Positions 54,157 through 63,974 are shown, counted from the first letter of the stretch. The stretch is DNA of 64,000 nucleotides from JANQIV01 sp050117315 (GCA_050117315.1 JASFMY010000019.1:1-64000), one strand, 5' to 3'. The notes: generated by a model not told the origin, from the letters alone. Made by a program: numbers and translations.

Positions 54157-55518
54157 ATGAAAAATAAAATACCGCTTGATGAAAATAATATAAATAAACT
54201 ATTACTAAAACTTTCAATGCCTGCAATTATCGGGATGCTGGTTATGTCTTTATACAATGTTGTTGATACGATTTTTGTAGGTCAAGGCGTAGGAACAAAC
54301 GGCATCGGAGGAGTTGCAATTGTATTCCCGCTGCAGATGATAGCCGGCGCTATTGGATTAATGCTGGGTGTCGGCGGGGCTTCACTTCTTTCGCGCAGCC
54401 TGGGTGAAAACAATATTGATAAAGCAAACAAAACCCTTGGTAATGTACTTTCCAGTACCATTATTATCAATCTTGTTTTGACGGTGATTGGTTACATTTT
54501 TGTTGATGAATTACTTTTACTTTTTGGAGTTACAGATAAACTATTACCTTATGCAAAAGGCTATTTGTTAATTATTCTTGCCGGTCTTACATTCCAAAGT
54601 TTGTCTATGGCGCTAAACAATTTGGTTAGGGCCGAAGGTCACGCTCAAGCCGCTATGCTAACAATGGTAATACCTGCCGTTGTTAATATCATTCTGGATG
54701 CCGTTTTTATTTTCGGTTTTAATACGGGAGTAAAAGGAGCCGCATTTGCAACTATAATTTCTCAAGTTATAGGCACTATTCTCCTTATCACATTTTATCT
54801 TTCGGAAAGGAGTGAACTTAAAATACAATTTAATAAACCGGAGTTAGACTTAAATATTTTTAAGGAAATCTTCCTCATCGGTATATCGGTTTTTATTCAG
54901 CATACTGCAATGAGTTTACTTGTAGTATTAATAAACAGAAAATTAGGCGAATATGGCGGAAATATTTACATTGCTGTTTACGGTGTTGTAATAAAACTAG
55001 TTATGCTTCTTTTTACTCCGATTATTGGAATAGCACAAGGTTTGCAGCCTATTGTCGGCTTTAATTATGGTTCGGGCAATTTAACTAAAATGAAAAAATC
55101 GCTTAAGCTTGCCACAATATATTCTACCATATTTGCACTTTTGGGAACTGCGGTAGTTTTATTATTTCCTGCAATAATTATTAGAATTTTTTCCGATGAC
55201 CCGGAACTAATTTCAAAAAGTAAATATGCATTGAAGTTTTTGCTTCTTGCGTTTCCAACAGTTGGATTTCAGGTTATGGGAACTACGCTTTTCCAGGCAA
55301 CGGGTAAAGCTTATCAAACATTCTTACTTTCCATATCAAGACAAATATTATTTCTTATACCGTTAATTATGCTGCTTCCAAATTTTTTCCAACTTACAGG
55401 TGTCTGGATTTCCTTCCCTATTGCAGATATAATGGCTGCAATGTTAACCTTCTTAATGATAATTAAGTATAAACACTATTTTAAAGCATCAGCCATTAGG
55501 TTAAAAACGAAAAGATAA
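54157..55518 (+). CDS. MATE-family multidrug exporter
   Basis: A 453-residue protein with twelve membrane helices in two related halves: LSMPAIIGMLVMSLYNVVDTIFVGQGVG (first half) and FIQHTAMSLLVVLINRKLGEYGG...GIAQGLQPIVGFNYGSGN (second half). Fits the MepA/DinF-like branch that exports cationic compounds using sodium or protons. The start ATG is preceded by GAGAA. Probably regulated by the upstream TetR. Confidence 0.93.
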   Translation: MKNKIPLDENNINKLLLKLSMPAIIGMLVMSLYNVVDTIFVGQGVGTNGIGGVAIVFPLQMIAGAIGLMLGVGGASLLSRSLGENNIDKANKTLGNVLSSTIIINLVLTVIGYIFVDELLLLFGVTDKLLPYAKGYLLIILAGLTFQSLSMALNNLVRAEGHAQAAMLTMVIPAVVNIILDAVFIFGFNTGVKGAAFATIISQVIGTILLITFYLSERSELKIQFNKPELDLNIFKEIFLIGISVFIQHTAMSLLVVLINRKLGEYGGNIYIAVYGVVIKLVMLLFTPIIGIAQGLQPIVGFNYGSGNLTKMKKSLKLATIYSTIFALLGTAVVLLFPAIIIRIFSDDPELISKSKYALKFLLLAFPTVGFQVMGTTLFQATGKAYQTFLLSISRQILFLIPLIMLLPNFFQLTGVWISFPIADIMAAMLTFLMIIKYKHYFKASAIRLKTKR

Positions 55519-55541
55519 AAATATGGGCCTGGTGTTATTTT

Positions 55542-56993
55542 TTATTTTATAACAAGCATCTTCGGAATAGTAAAATAAAAAGTTGATCCTTCCCCTTTCT
55601 TAGATTCGGCCCAGATTTTTCCGTTATGAAATTCTATTATCCTTTTAACAATTGCTAAACCAATACCTGTGCCTTCATATCTTCTATCCGTCGTAGCACG
55701 TTGAAATGTATTAAAAATTTTGTCAAGATATTCTGCTTCAATACCGATTCCGTTATCTTTAACATAAAAGTAATACTCGTTTTTAATTTTTTTGTTTTTT
55801 ATTGTACCTATTTCAATTGTAGGTTCCGGTTTATCGTTATACTTAATCGCATTGGAAATAAGATTCTCCCATACTTCGGGAAATCTTACCGAATCACATA
55901 TAAATGAAGGTAAATTTTTCTGAATGGTAAGCTTTACATTCTGTTTCTTGATCGTAAAATCCAAATCTTTTTGAATTCTTTCAAGCATTAATGACATTGA
56001 TTGAGGTTCTTTGTCAAATTCAATTTTGCCAGCTTTAGCAAATTCCAGCAGGTCGGTTATTAAAGCCGACATATTTTCTCCCGATGAAAGAATATTTTTT
56101 AATAATATTTTTTCATCTTCATCTAATTTATCTTCAAGGTTATCTAAAAGGAATTGTGCCGAGCCCATTATTGATGTTAATGGAGATTTCAAATCGTGAG
56201 CTGCAATGTTTGAAAAATTTTCCAATTCTTCATACCGTTTTCGAATTTCTTCCGCCATAGCATTAAAAGCTTTAATTAACAATCCAATTTCATCTTTACT
56301 TTCAGCCTTAAAATTTACATCAAAATCACGTGCTGCTATACGCTGCGCAATAGCTACTAATTTAAGTATTGGTTTGGATATATAATTCAATGTAAATATT
56401 ACTACCAAAATTGATATAATAACTGCAATTGATATTATTACTGTAATTAATAGAAATGCTTCTTTGCTTTCTTTGAATACTTTTTCATTTTCAGCTTTAG
56501 CATTAGATTGAATTTGTTTTAAAAGTTCCTCTATAGGCGGGTTTATTTTCGGGCCAAATTTTAACACTGCTTCTTCAATTAATTCTACAGTCTTGACGCT
56601 ACCATTTTTCTTATTTAATGACAAAATCTCCGATATTTCCAATACATTACTATCAATTACCGTTTCTATTTCTATCAATTTTTTCTTTGCATTGGCTTCG
56701 GTTACCTGGTCTTTAAGTATTTCTATCTCCTTTTTAATCTTTTGTTTAATTTCTTTGTGACCTTTGTAATACATTTCATCGCCGGTAACAGCATAATCCT
56801 TAACCGACATAAACAGCATCCCAATTTCCCCTTTTAATTTCACTAGTCTTTCACTTTTTTTATTTTCTTGAACCAGCATCATTGTATTGTTTTGTGTTTT
56901 GTTCATTTCTACAATTGTTATAATACCTATACCAACCATAAGTGATATTATTATTAGGAAAGTAGCAGCAGTTCTTTTCGTAATTGTATACAT
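55542..56993 (-). CDS. Membrane sensor histidine kinase (HAMP-HisKA-HATPase)
   Basis: A 483-residue protein. Membrane helices at ~8-28 and ~180-202 enclose a helical periplasmic sensor of the CHASE3/4HB kind; HAMP ~203-255; HisKA with phosphoacceptor in FSNIAAHDLKSPLTSIMG (~265-282); HATPase with NLISNAIKYN, DNGIGIEAEYLDKIF and GTGIGLAIVKRI. No response regulator is adjacent, so it is an orphan. It is convergent with the MATE gene. Confidence 0.93.
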   Translation of the reverse strand: MYTITKRTAATFLIIISLMVGIGIITIVEMNKTQNNTMMLVQENKKSERLVKLKGEIGMLFMSVKDYAVTGDEMYYKGHKEIKQKIKKEIEILKDQVTEANAKKKLIEIETVIDSNVLEISEILSLNKKNGSVKTVELIEEAVLKFGPKINPPIEELLKQIQSNAKAENEKVFKESKEAFLLITVIISIAVIISILVVIFTLNYISKPILKLVAIAQRIAARDFDVNFKAESKDEIGLLIKAFNAMAEEIRKRYEELENFSNIAAHDLKSPLTSIMGSAQFLLDNLEDKLDEDEKILLKNILSSGENMSALITDLLEFAKAGKIEFDKEPQSMSLMLERIQKDLDFTIKKQNVKLTIQKNLPSFICDSVRFPEVWENLISNAIKYNDKPEPTIEIGTIKNKKIKNEYYFYVKDNGIGIEAEYLDKIFNTFQRATTDRRYEGTGIGLAIVKRIIEFHNGKIWAESKKGEGSTFYFTIPKMLVIK

Positions 56994-57326
56994 CGTTTAA
57001 ATCCTTTTATTAACACATTTATCCGGTTATTTTATTTAGATATTTCCAGTATTGAGAAATACTACGAACTGTTTCAAATTTGATGTGCACTTAACGGTAA
57101 AAAAGGGGAAAAGGCGATTTATATTTGTACGTAATATTTTTACAAAACTAAAAATTCTAATTTCATCATAATTATCGTATAATCATCAAAAGAATTAAGT
57201 ATTGTGTGGTAAAAATCATCAACAATTATTTATTTCATTTTGAATTCTGAATTGTTATTTTTGATCATTCACTTACAACTGTCTGTTAATTATATTTTCT
57301 AAAATTTAATGACTTAAAACTGGAGT
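56994..57326. other. Divergent intergenic region without recognised elements
   Basis: 333 bp between two diverging genes (histidine kinase and OmpA fusion). AT-rich; it must hold both promoters, but I see no clear palindrome, terminator or small gene. Confidence 0.5.
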
Positions 57327-58067
57327 ATGAAAATGAAAAAATATTTCGGGAATTTTATATTAGTGCTAGTAGCTGTAAGCTTTGTTACATTAAACGGACA
57401 GGAAATACGCGGCGGTTCGTGGCGTGTAACCCTTAATGACCCTGGCTTTACATTGAATAGCGGTAACGGTGATAGGATTATGCAAAAAGAAATTAAGTTC
57501 TCTCCTCCTCTTGAATCTAAGCCGAATGTTATTGTATCGGTATCTTTTGTTGATGCAGAGAAAGATCAGAATATCCGTTATGATGTAAAAGCTATGGGAG
57601 CCTCGAGAGATGGTTTTACCATTAGAATTAAAACCTGGGATAACACAAAAATTTTTGGTATTGGAGGCAGTTGGTTCGCGGTAGCGGAAAAACTAAAAAT
57701 TGAAGAGGAAAAAATTGAAGTTGGTCAAACAATCAGACTTAATAATATTTTCTTCGAATTTAATAAATCCGAGTTGTTACCCGACTCATTTGAAGAGCTT
57801 GACAGGGTTTACACTTTTCTTAATGACAACCCAACCGTTGAAATTGAACTTGGAGGGCATACAGATAATGTTGGTTCGGATGAATACAATAAGAGTCTTT
57901 CACAAAAAAGAGCTGAGTCCGTTAAAAATTATCTTGTAGGGAAAGGAATTGATGCTGCAAAATTAGTTGCGAAGGGTTACGGTGAAACAAAACCGATTGA
58001 AACAAATGATGAAGATTGGGGACGTGAGAAAAACAGACGCGTAGAATTTACAATTTTGAGAAAATAA
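57327..58067 (+). CDS. H-type lectin / OmpA fusion, outer-membrane peptidoglycan-linked protein
   Basis: A 246-residue protein. GGAG lies 1 nt before this ATG and 7 nt before an in-frame ATG two codons later (57333), which is probably the real start. Signal peptide MKKYFGNFILVLVAVSFVTLNGQ; residues ~28-120 fit an H-type lectin domain (GGSWRVTLNDPGF, FSPPLESKPNVIVSVSFVDAEKD, FTIRIKTWDNT); ~130-246 an OmpA C-terminal domain (IFFEFNKSELLPDSFEEL, GHTDNVGSDEYNKSLSQKRAESV, NRRVEF) that binds peptidoglycan. The pairing suggests a sugar-binding surface or periplasmic protein. No terminator is seen; its end overlaps the opposing gene. Confidence 0.85.
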   Translation: MKMKKYFGNFILVLVAVSFVTLNGQEIRGGSWRVTLNDPGFTLNSGNGDRIMQKEIKFSPPLESKPNVIVSVSFVDAEKDQNIRYDVKAMGASRDGFTIRIKTWDNTKIFGIGGSWFAVAEKLKIEEEKIEVGQTIRLNNIFFEFNKSELLPDSFEELDRVYTFLNDNPTVEIELGGHTDNVGSDEYNKSLSQKRAESVKNYLVGKGIDAAKLVAKGYGETKPIETNDEDWGREKNRRVEFTILRK

Positions 58068-58555
58068 TTCTTGCTAAAAGTAATAAAGTTATATTTCAAA
58101 GGAAGATAAAAGCCAAGTATTCGGTTAGAAAAATCGTACCTTTTACAGAATTCCCTCGCAAGGTTTGCATTAATTGGATATACTATAAAGAAAATTATGC
58201 TGTTCAAAAATTCACCATTAAATATGAACTTGTAAAAGCGCGGTAACTTCATTATTCCAAGTAGTACTGAAAAATAAAGAGATGATAAAATCAGTAATGC
58301 GACAAGGAAAAGGTACATGACTATTTTTATAACAAAAATTAACTGCCACGAAAAATTTTTCAATCTAACAGCAAAAATAAATTCTTCGAATATTCCTAAA
58401 GGAAGACCAACTACAAAACCACCGGGTAAAACATATTTTAAATGATCGAATTTACCTTTACCGATTAGGAAAAGTACTGCTAAACCAATTGAGCATACTA
58501 ATGAGATAAAAAGTATCCTCTTTATTTTATTTATTTCAAAATAGGTTAATAACAT
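57977..58555 (-). CDS. Membrane protein resembling a cyclase N-terminal module, catalytic part missing
   Basis: A 192-codon frame with about four membrane helices. FVVGLPLGIFEEFIFAVRLKN...FVIKIVMYLFLVALLIL resembles the membrane part of the class III cyclase at 45769-46847 (SFYEMYLSKKLQKLL...LYYVVIFFIMLIGS) and of related cyclases. The catalytic domain is missing: the frame runs 91 bp into the opposing OmpA gene and stops. The last ~30 codons are therefore antisense to the OmpA gene and likely not original. Either a truncated cyclase or an unrelated membrane protein; the tandem gene upstream is 6 bp away. Confidence 0.5.
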   Translation of the reverse strand: MLLTYFEINKIKRILFISLVCSIGLAVLFLIGKGKFDHLKYVLPGGFVVGLPLGIFEEFIFAVRLKNFSWQLIFVIKIVMYLFLVALLILSSLYFSVLLGIMKLPRFYKFIFNGEFLNSIIFFIVYPINANLAREFCKRYDFSNRILGFYLPLKYNFITFSKNYFLKIVNSTRLFFSRPQSSSFVSIGFVSP

Positions 58556-58561
58556 TTTGTC

Positions 58562-59752
58562 TTAAAAATATACTCTTACTCTTGCAAAACCGCCCTCCCC
58601 AAATTCACCGAACTCTGTTTGTTTTTTTCCGAAAGGTATATAACCGACCAACGTTAAATCTGTATTGTTTGTTAAATTAATCTCTATCCAAGGATATATC
58701 ATTCCGCTTTTATCGTTAATATTAAAAAGCACATAATTTGCCCAGGAAATTAACTCGGTTACAGGATATTTGTTTCCGGCAAAGAGATAATCTTTTCCCA
58801 AGTTTATACCGGAAGGATTAAGCAAACTCATCCAATCTTCAAATGAATATTTGTTTTCATTTGTTTTACCTAATCCATTCATGTAATACTCCGCAATTAA
58901 GTATAGTTCACTCTCAAAAGTGTAATCGACACCAACTAAATACTGCCCGAAATCTTTTGATGATTCCATAAGATTATAAGCGCCTTCAAACCAAACTCCA
59001 ACGCCAAACAATTGACCGGATATGTTACTTCCTATAAGTTTTCTTTTTTCGGTTTGGTCGCTGAATGTATAATAGTCTGTCGTGGTTTCTTCTTTTTCAA
59101 CGTACATGGCGGCAACATCAAATCCGCTAAAGTGGTCTTTAATTTTAACGGCTTTTGTAGACGCCTGCCAATCTTCCCCGACAGTATAAACAAGTTGAAC
59201 TATTCCGTTTAGACTAAAAGGCACTTCCACTTTAATCGCATTAACCCCGGTCTTCTCGTAAGTGGGATCAAGAAAGTCTTTATCGTTAAAAATGTCGGTC
59301 GGATCCCACGTATAGCCTGAGCCCCAGGGTAATTGTTGTTTCCCTATTCTTATGTTAACATGGCTCAAATAAAATGTTAAGTAGGCATTATCAAGAAAGT
59401 TTTCGTCTTTTTGTTCTTCCTCAAAAAGTGTTTTAAGCGTATCAATACCTAAACCAATGTTCGATGAATATTTTTCTATTACACTGTTTGGGATAAAATC
59501 GGATGCATTGAAATCTGTTTTACCGTGATAGGTTTTGTAGATGTAATTACCATTGAACGTAATGTTGTCATCTATATCACTTGATAGATTTATTCTAAGC
59601 TTATTGTAATCCTGCAGAGTCAATTTATTGTTGATCATCTGCGGATATAATTGATTCTCAAAGTAGCCGCTAAACTTTAATTCTTGTGAATTGATTGATA
59701 CAGTAAACACAATCATCAAAATGAATGACACAATTAAATATTTATGAATCAT
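58562..59752 (-). CDS. Outer-membrane beta-barrel protein of the MMPL locus
   Basis: A 396-residue protein. ATG at 59752 is preferred: GGAG lies 6 nt upstream and a clean signal peptide follows (MIHKYLIVSFILMIVFTVSINSQ). The mature protein is strand-rich, porin-like (GYFENQLYPQ, NAYLTFYLSHVNIRIGKQQLPWGSGYTWDPTDIF, ... GGFARVRVYF with terminal Phe). IRIGKQQLPWGSGYTWDPTD resembles the DUF1302-type barrels found with RND/MMPL exporters and LolA-like proteins. Probably the outer-membrane part of that export route. Confidence 0.75.
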   Translation of the reverse strand: MIHKYLIVSFILMIVFTVSINSQELKFSGYFENQLYPQMINNKLTLQDYNKLRINLSSDIDDNITFNGNYIYKTYHGKTDFNASDFIPNSVIEKYSSNIGLGIDTLKTLFEEEQKDENFLDNAYLTFYLSHVNIRIGKQQLPWGSGYTWDPTDIFNDKDFLDPTYEKTGVNAIKVEVPFSLNGIVQLVYTVGEDWQASTKAVKIKDHFSGFDVAAMYVEKEETTTDYYTFSDQTEKRKLIGSNISGQLFGVGVWFEGAYNLMESSKDFGQYLVGVDYTFESELYLIAEYYMNGLGKTNENKYSFEDWMSLLNPSGINLGKDYLFAGNKYPVTELISWANYVLFNINDKSGMIYPWIEINLTNNTDLTLVGYIPFGKKQTEFGEFGEGGFARVRVYF

Positions 59753-59785
59753 CTTAAACTCCATATACAGATTTTATTTCTTCAT

Positions 59786-60535
59786 TTATCGTCTCTTAAG
59801 ATATGTTGTAGAAAATATATTATCCTTCAGATCTAAATCGAATACCATATTTTCTGTCTCCAATATGGTTTTCCCGCCTTCTTTTATATTAGTCATTACC
59901 ATTTTATATGAATACCAATGATTCTTCTCATACCGTATATCATAATTGATTAACCGTTTTAGCAATTGCCCGTCTTCATAATAATCGATTCTATTTGTAT
60001 AGAATCTTTCTTTATCAGCCCATAAAATTATTTTCGAATAATGAGGACCGGTCTCGGTCGGAATCATTTCAAATTTATAACTTGGTCTTTCATTAACGGT
60101 TTCTTCTCCCAGGAGTTTATATGTATAATCTTTTTCATAGTCTATTGAACTTAAGTCCTCGTATGAAAAATCACTGCCTTGCACCTTTTGTCTTTTTGCG
60201 TGGCTTGCAAGATGACGAACGCGGTCGGTTTTGGGTGTATAAAACCAAATGTCATCTCCGTCATTCAGTATTAAAATTTTATCTCCGTCAACACGGCTCG
60301 GTGCGGTATAAATCATAAATTGTTTCCGATTTTCATCTTTAGTATATGATTCCATTTTTAGTATTCGTTCTTTCCCGCCGGAAGTAGTTATTATCTGCTT
60401 CACTATTCCTTTGCTGGATACCACTCTTTCCGTATCATCAACTTTTTTAACTATTTCTTTTGGTGTTAACTCTTGTGAATAAATTGTAGACACCAAAAGT
60501 GTAATAAAAACCATTAGTTTTATGTGCAATTTCAT
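59786..60535 (-). CDS. LolA-like outer-membrane lipoprotein-sorting family protein
   Basis: A 249-residue protein with signal peptide (cleaved near YSQ, ~22). The rest fits the LolA-like half-barrel: KEIVKKVDDTERVVSSKG, NDGDDIWFYTPKTDRVRHL and YSKIILWADKERFYTNRIDYYEDGQLLKRL. This subfamily is encoded with MMPL/RND exporters and is thought to carry a lipid-like cargo across the periplasm. It sits between the exporter and the barrel genes, 25 bp from the former. Confidence 0.85.
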   Translation of the reverse strand: MKLHIKLMVFITLLVSTIYSQELTPKEIVKKVDDTERVVSSKGIVKQIITTSGGKERILKMESYTKDENRKQFMIYTAPSRVDGDKILILNDGDDIWFYTPKTDRVRHLASHAKRQKVQGSDFSYEDLSSIDYEKDYTYKLLGEETVNERPSYKFEMIPTETGPHYSKIILWADKERFYTNRIDYYEDGQLLKRLINYDIRYEKNHWYSYKMVMTNIKEGGKTILETENMVFDLDLKDNIFSTTYLKRR

Positions 60536-60560
60536 TTTATTCTCCTTTTATATATTTGAT

Positions 60561-63254
60561 TTATTTTTTATGATTTTCGATAAGCCCGATAAGGGCAGGA
60601 AGAATGAGTAATGAAGTAAGTAAACAACTGCTGACGCCTATAAATAATGCAGAGCCCATACTTCCTAATCCTCTGTAAGTTGCAAATATTAGTGATCCGA
60701 ACGCCAGCATAGTTGTTAGCGAAGTAAGAAGAACGGCTTTGCCGGTACTTTTGTATACAGTATTTATACTGCCAAAACCTTCTATATCATATCTATGAAG
60801 AAAGTGTACGCCATAATCAATTCCAATGCCGAGAATAAGAGGGATACCGATTACATTTAAGAGTGTTAACTTCTGTCCTATTAAATGCATAAAACCCACC
60901 ATCCAAATCACGCCTACAATTAGCGGGACCATTGCCATTAAAGTGAGACGTAAATTTTTATAATCGAAAAGGAGCAGAAAGAAAACAACAACCAAGGTGA
61001 GGCCTGCAGCCAACCGTCCATCCTTACCTATAATTTCTATAAGCACGTAAAAGATTGAAGGCATCCCCGTCATTCTACTATCAATCTCGTTCATCCTTTT
61101 TGTAAATAGCTTTAGAAATTGAAGATCCGACCAGACTCCTTTTTTAGGGTATACGCTTACTAAGTATTTTGAGCTGTTTTTACTTGCAAATCGATTGTAG
61201 ATATTTGACGGCAAGTCGGTAACTTTAATTGGATTTAATGTTGTCATTTGTAATGCTTTCCGCCGAAAGTAAGGTTCGTAATCTCTTAGGAAAATATTTA
61301 ATCCTTTTCTTGCATTCTGTTCATCTTCTTTTAGTTTTTGAACAAGCTTTTGAACCAATGTTTTATTATTCGGATCCTCCAAGTCCCCGATAAGCTGTTT
61401 ACATTTTTCATCAACTTTATCTTGGCCTCCGAGATAAGCAAGCTGTGATAACTCAATTACGTTATCTTCAAGTCTATAAAGCTGCTCATATACATTATCC
61501 AAATCACCTTCATTTATTTCTTTTACTTTTGTGTTGTTCGTTAGATAATTCTTTATCTCTTTTATAAAAGGGATTCGTTTTTTTACTTCTTCTGCCGACG
61601 GTACATATTCGGATATACTTGTTACCATACCGACTATTTTGAGGTCCTTAGCTTCATCAGTTATCCGTCTCGACTCTTCAACAGTTGATGTTGTTACTAA
61701 CGAAAAATCAGGAGTTATATTAAACTCATCCTCCATTTGGTGCTGAAGTTCTACTGATGTTAAGCCTTCCGGTTCCATATTCAGATAGTTGTAATCGAAC
61801 TTAATTTGCAAAGCCTCGTAAAGAAGAAATGCTGTAATAATTATACCGGCTATAAGTGAAATGCGGTAATGTTTTGATACCGAAGAAGCAATATTTCCTA
61901 AAAAATGAAACTCGGTGGACTTGGATGTGTACTTTTCTTTATTGAATTTAATCAACAGTCTATCGCGTAAAGATAAAATAGCAGGCAGAACTACGATTGA
62001 AGACAACATACAAAATATAACACCGCTGCCCGCTACTATTCCCAGTTCCTTTACTCCGGCAGTACTCGAAACAGTTAAGGTAAAAAATGCAAGGGAAGTT
62101 GTAATTCCTCCGGTTATAATTCCCTTTCCCGATTTTAATAGTGTTACTTCCAACGACTCCTTATTACTAAGATCACCGGCCCGGCTTTCCGTATAAACAG
62201 TTATAATGTGTATAGAGAAATCAATGCCGAGTCCCAATAGAATAACAACAAACATTGAGGTCATCATATTAAGACTGCCAACGGTTAATGCTGCGAAGGC
62301 GCCTGCCCAAACCACCCCGATTATTAATGCAATACCGGCTAAGAGAGGGGCAACCGACATTCTAAAAGAAACTATAAACAGAATAATTATTAAAACAAAT
62401 GCAATAATGGACGTCCAGTAGGCGTCTTCCTGTGTAGCAATTGTTTCATCGCGGATTATTGCGGTTGTACCGGTAGTGCCGGCAAAAAGAGTAGGATAGT
62501 TTTGAACGGCCTCATCAATTAATTCGTTAACTTTGTTTTCGGCATCAACGACTTTATCAACTTCATTAATGGAAAAAGTGGGCTGTGCCATAATGAAAAT
62601 CATATCCTTATCTTGTGATATCATATACTCATCACCTATTAAAAATCTATCCACGGCTTTTTGAGCTGTTTTAATATTTACCGAACCCGGGTCCTCAACA
62701 TATTTATTAATTGTACTCAGCCAATATTGTATACCGTCCAAAAAACTAATTGCTCTGTTTTCTTTTTCTTTATTCGATATGCTTTTATCATCCGAGATGT
62801 AAATTTTTTCGAAATTATCATTTATATGTTCCAGCATAGGGAGAAGACTGAGGTCACTAAAAATCTCTTTACTGTTTTTAAGATTTTTAGCCTTCTCCAG
62901 CATAAAACCATAACGTTCATAAAATTCCTTTTCAAGTTTATAATCCACTCTTTTTATATACTGATCCATTAATTTGAGTTTTGGAACTAACTCATCAGCA
63001 AAACTTTTTAATTCTTCTTCATCGCCGGTTGCTGCAACAACAATCATAGCTGCGGTGCTAAAGTTATCAACCACCCTATCAAATTCTTGAACCATCGGAT
63101 GTTCTTCCGGCATAAGGTTTTTGAAATGCATCTTCATTTTTAATTGATCCATAAAGAAAGCTGCAGCTAAAGTAATTACGAGAGCAATCGCAACCATTAA
63201 TACCGGATGTTTATCGGCAGCGCTTGCTATACTTTTGAGAATCTTACTTTTCAT
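60561..63254 (-). CDS. MMPL/RND-superfamily exporter
   Basis: An 897-residue protein, two tandem halves each with a periplasmic domain and a sterol-sensing-like bundle. The paired motifs LLGLGIDFSIHIITVYTE and LILGIGIDYGVHFLHRYDI carry the conserved Asp of the proton relay. This group is linked to export of lipids or hopanoids. The gene is second in the TetR-MMPL-LolA-barrel operon. Confidence 0.9.
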   Translation of the reverse strand: MKSKILKSIASAADKHPVLMVAIALVITLAAAFFMDQLKMKMHFKNLMPEEHPMVQEFDRVVDNFSTAAMIVVAATGDEEELKSFADELVPKLKLMDQYIKRVDYKLEKEFYERYGFMLEKAKNLKNSKEIFSDLSLLPMLEHINDNFEKIYISDDKSISNKEKENRAISFLDGIQYWLSTINKYVEDPGSVNIKTAQKAVDRFLIGDEYMISQDKDMIFIMAQPTFSINEVDKVVDAENKVNELIDEAVQNYPTLFAGTTGTTAIIRDETIATQEDAYWTSIIAFVLIIILFIVSFRMSVAPLLAGIALIIGVVWAGAFAALTVGSLNMMTSMFVVILLGLGIDFSIHIITVYTESRAGDLSNKESLEVTLLKSGKGIITGGITTSLAFFTLTVSSTAGVKELGIVAGSGVIFCMLSSIVVLPAILSLRDRLLIKFNKEKYTSKSTEFHFLGNIASSVSKHYRISLIAGIIITAFLLYEALQIKFDYNYLNMEPEGLTSVELQHQMEDEFNITPDFSLVTTSTVEESRRITDEAKDLKIVGMVTSISEYVPSAEEVKKRIPFIKEIKNYLTNNTKVKEINEGDLDNVYEQLYRLEDNVIELSQLAYLGGQDKVDEKCKQLIGDLEDPNNKTLVQKLVQKLKEDEQNARKGLNIFLRDYEPYFRRKALQMTTLNPIKVTDLPSNIYNRFASKNSSKYLVSVYPKKGVWSDLQFLKLFTKRMNEIDSRMTGMPSIFYVLIEIIGKDGRLAAGLTLVVVFFLLLFDYKNLRLTLMAMVPLIVGVIWMVGFMHLIGQKLTLLNVIGIPLILGIGIDYGVHFLHRYDIEGFGSINTVYKSTGKAVLLTSLTTMLAFGSLIFATYRGLGSMGSALFIGVSSCLLTSLLILPALIGLIENHKK

Positions 63255-63277
63255 TTTTCTATCTCCGTCAAATGGAA

Positions 63278-63289
63278 CCGGCTGGTCGG
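63278..63289. promoter_or_regulatory. TetR operator-like palindrome CCGGCTGGTCGG
   Basis: Located between the tetR and MMPL genes, 24 bp before the MMPL start; differs by one pair from the site CCGACCAGTCGG at 63963-63974. Consensus CCGRCYRGTCGG, symmetric. Confidence 0.6.
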
Positions 63290-63309
63290 TCGTTTTTTGG
63301 ATAAAAAAA

Positions 63310-63909
63310 TTATGCCTTTAGTTCATTTAGAATAATGTTTTCGATTTTCACAATCATTTTACTTACAGAAAAACCCTTATTATAAATCCATTGTAATAAT
63401 AGTCCGTCAAAAACAGATATCATAATTGTAGCAGAATAATCAGCATTAACTTTTTTGAATGTTTTATCTTTTATTCCTTCTTGGATAATTGATTTGATAA
63501 TTTTTTTAGAATCCTTATAAAACTTTTTTAGCTCGGCATTCAAGTTCTCTTTGTCTACTCTAATACCCTCGGCCCAAAAGTGAAAAGTTATCTCGGTTAA
63601 ATAACTTTCCGCCTCCATCATTGAACCAATATCTTTAATTATTCTTTTAAGTTTTTTTTCAGGATCAATGTCACTTTTTGCCACTTGTTTAAGAAGATCA
63701 ATATATTTAGCCATAGAAAATTCAAAAGCAGTTTCGAATATTTCTTCTTTACTTGAGAAATATTCGTAAACAGTACCTTTGCCAACTCCGGCGGTGTTTG
63801 CTATATCAATTATTTTAGTGTTTCTTACTCCGTTCTTGGCGAATACTTTAATGGCTGCGTTAAGTATTATTTCTTTCTTTTCCGGTTTGTTCACAATTAT
63901 AGGTGACAT
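63310..63909 (-). CDS. TetR/AcrR regulator of the MMPL operon
   Basis: A 199-residue protein. Helix-turn-helix IIDIANTAGVGKGTVYEYFSSKEEIF (~33-58), then helical ligand domain. Its gene is bracketed by two copies of the same palindrome (63278-63289 and 63963-63974), implying control of itself and of the downstream exporter genes. Confidence 0.92.
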   Translation of the reverse strand: MSPIIVNKPEKKEIILNAAIKVFAKNGVRNTKIIDIANTAGVGKGTVYEYFSSKEEIFETAFEFSMAKYIDLLKQVAKSDIDPEKKLKRIIKDIGSMMEAESYLTEITFHFWAEGIRVDKENLNAELKKFYKDSKKIIKSIIQEGIKDKTFKKVNADYSATIMISVFDGLLLQWIYNKGFSVSKMIVKIENIILNELKA

Positions 63910-63962
63910 ACTTAATTTCCTTCATTAATTAACTTTATGTGTGTAAGCAGCTCTCTCTAATG

Positions 63963-63974
63963 CCGACCAGTCGG
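63963..63974. promoter_or_regulatory. TetR operator-like palindrome CCGACCAGTCGG
   Basis: Lies 54 bp before the tetR start; same motif as at 63278-63289. Flanks extend the symmetry (GACC...GGTC). Confidence 0.6.
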
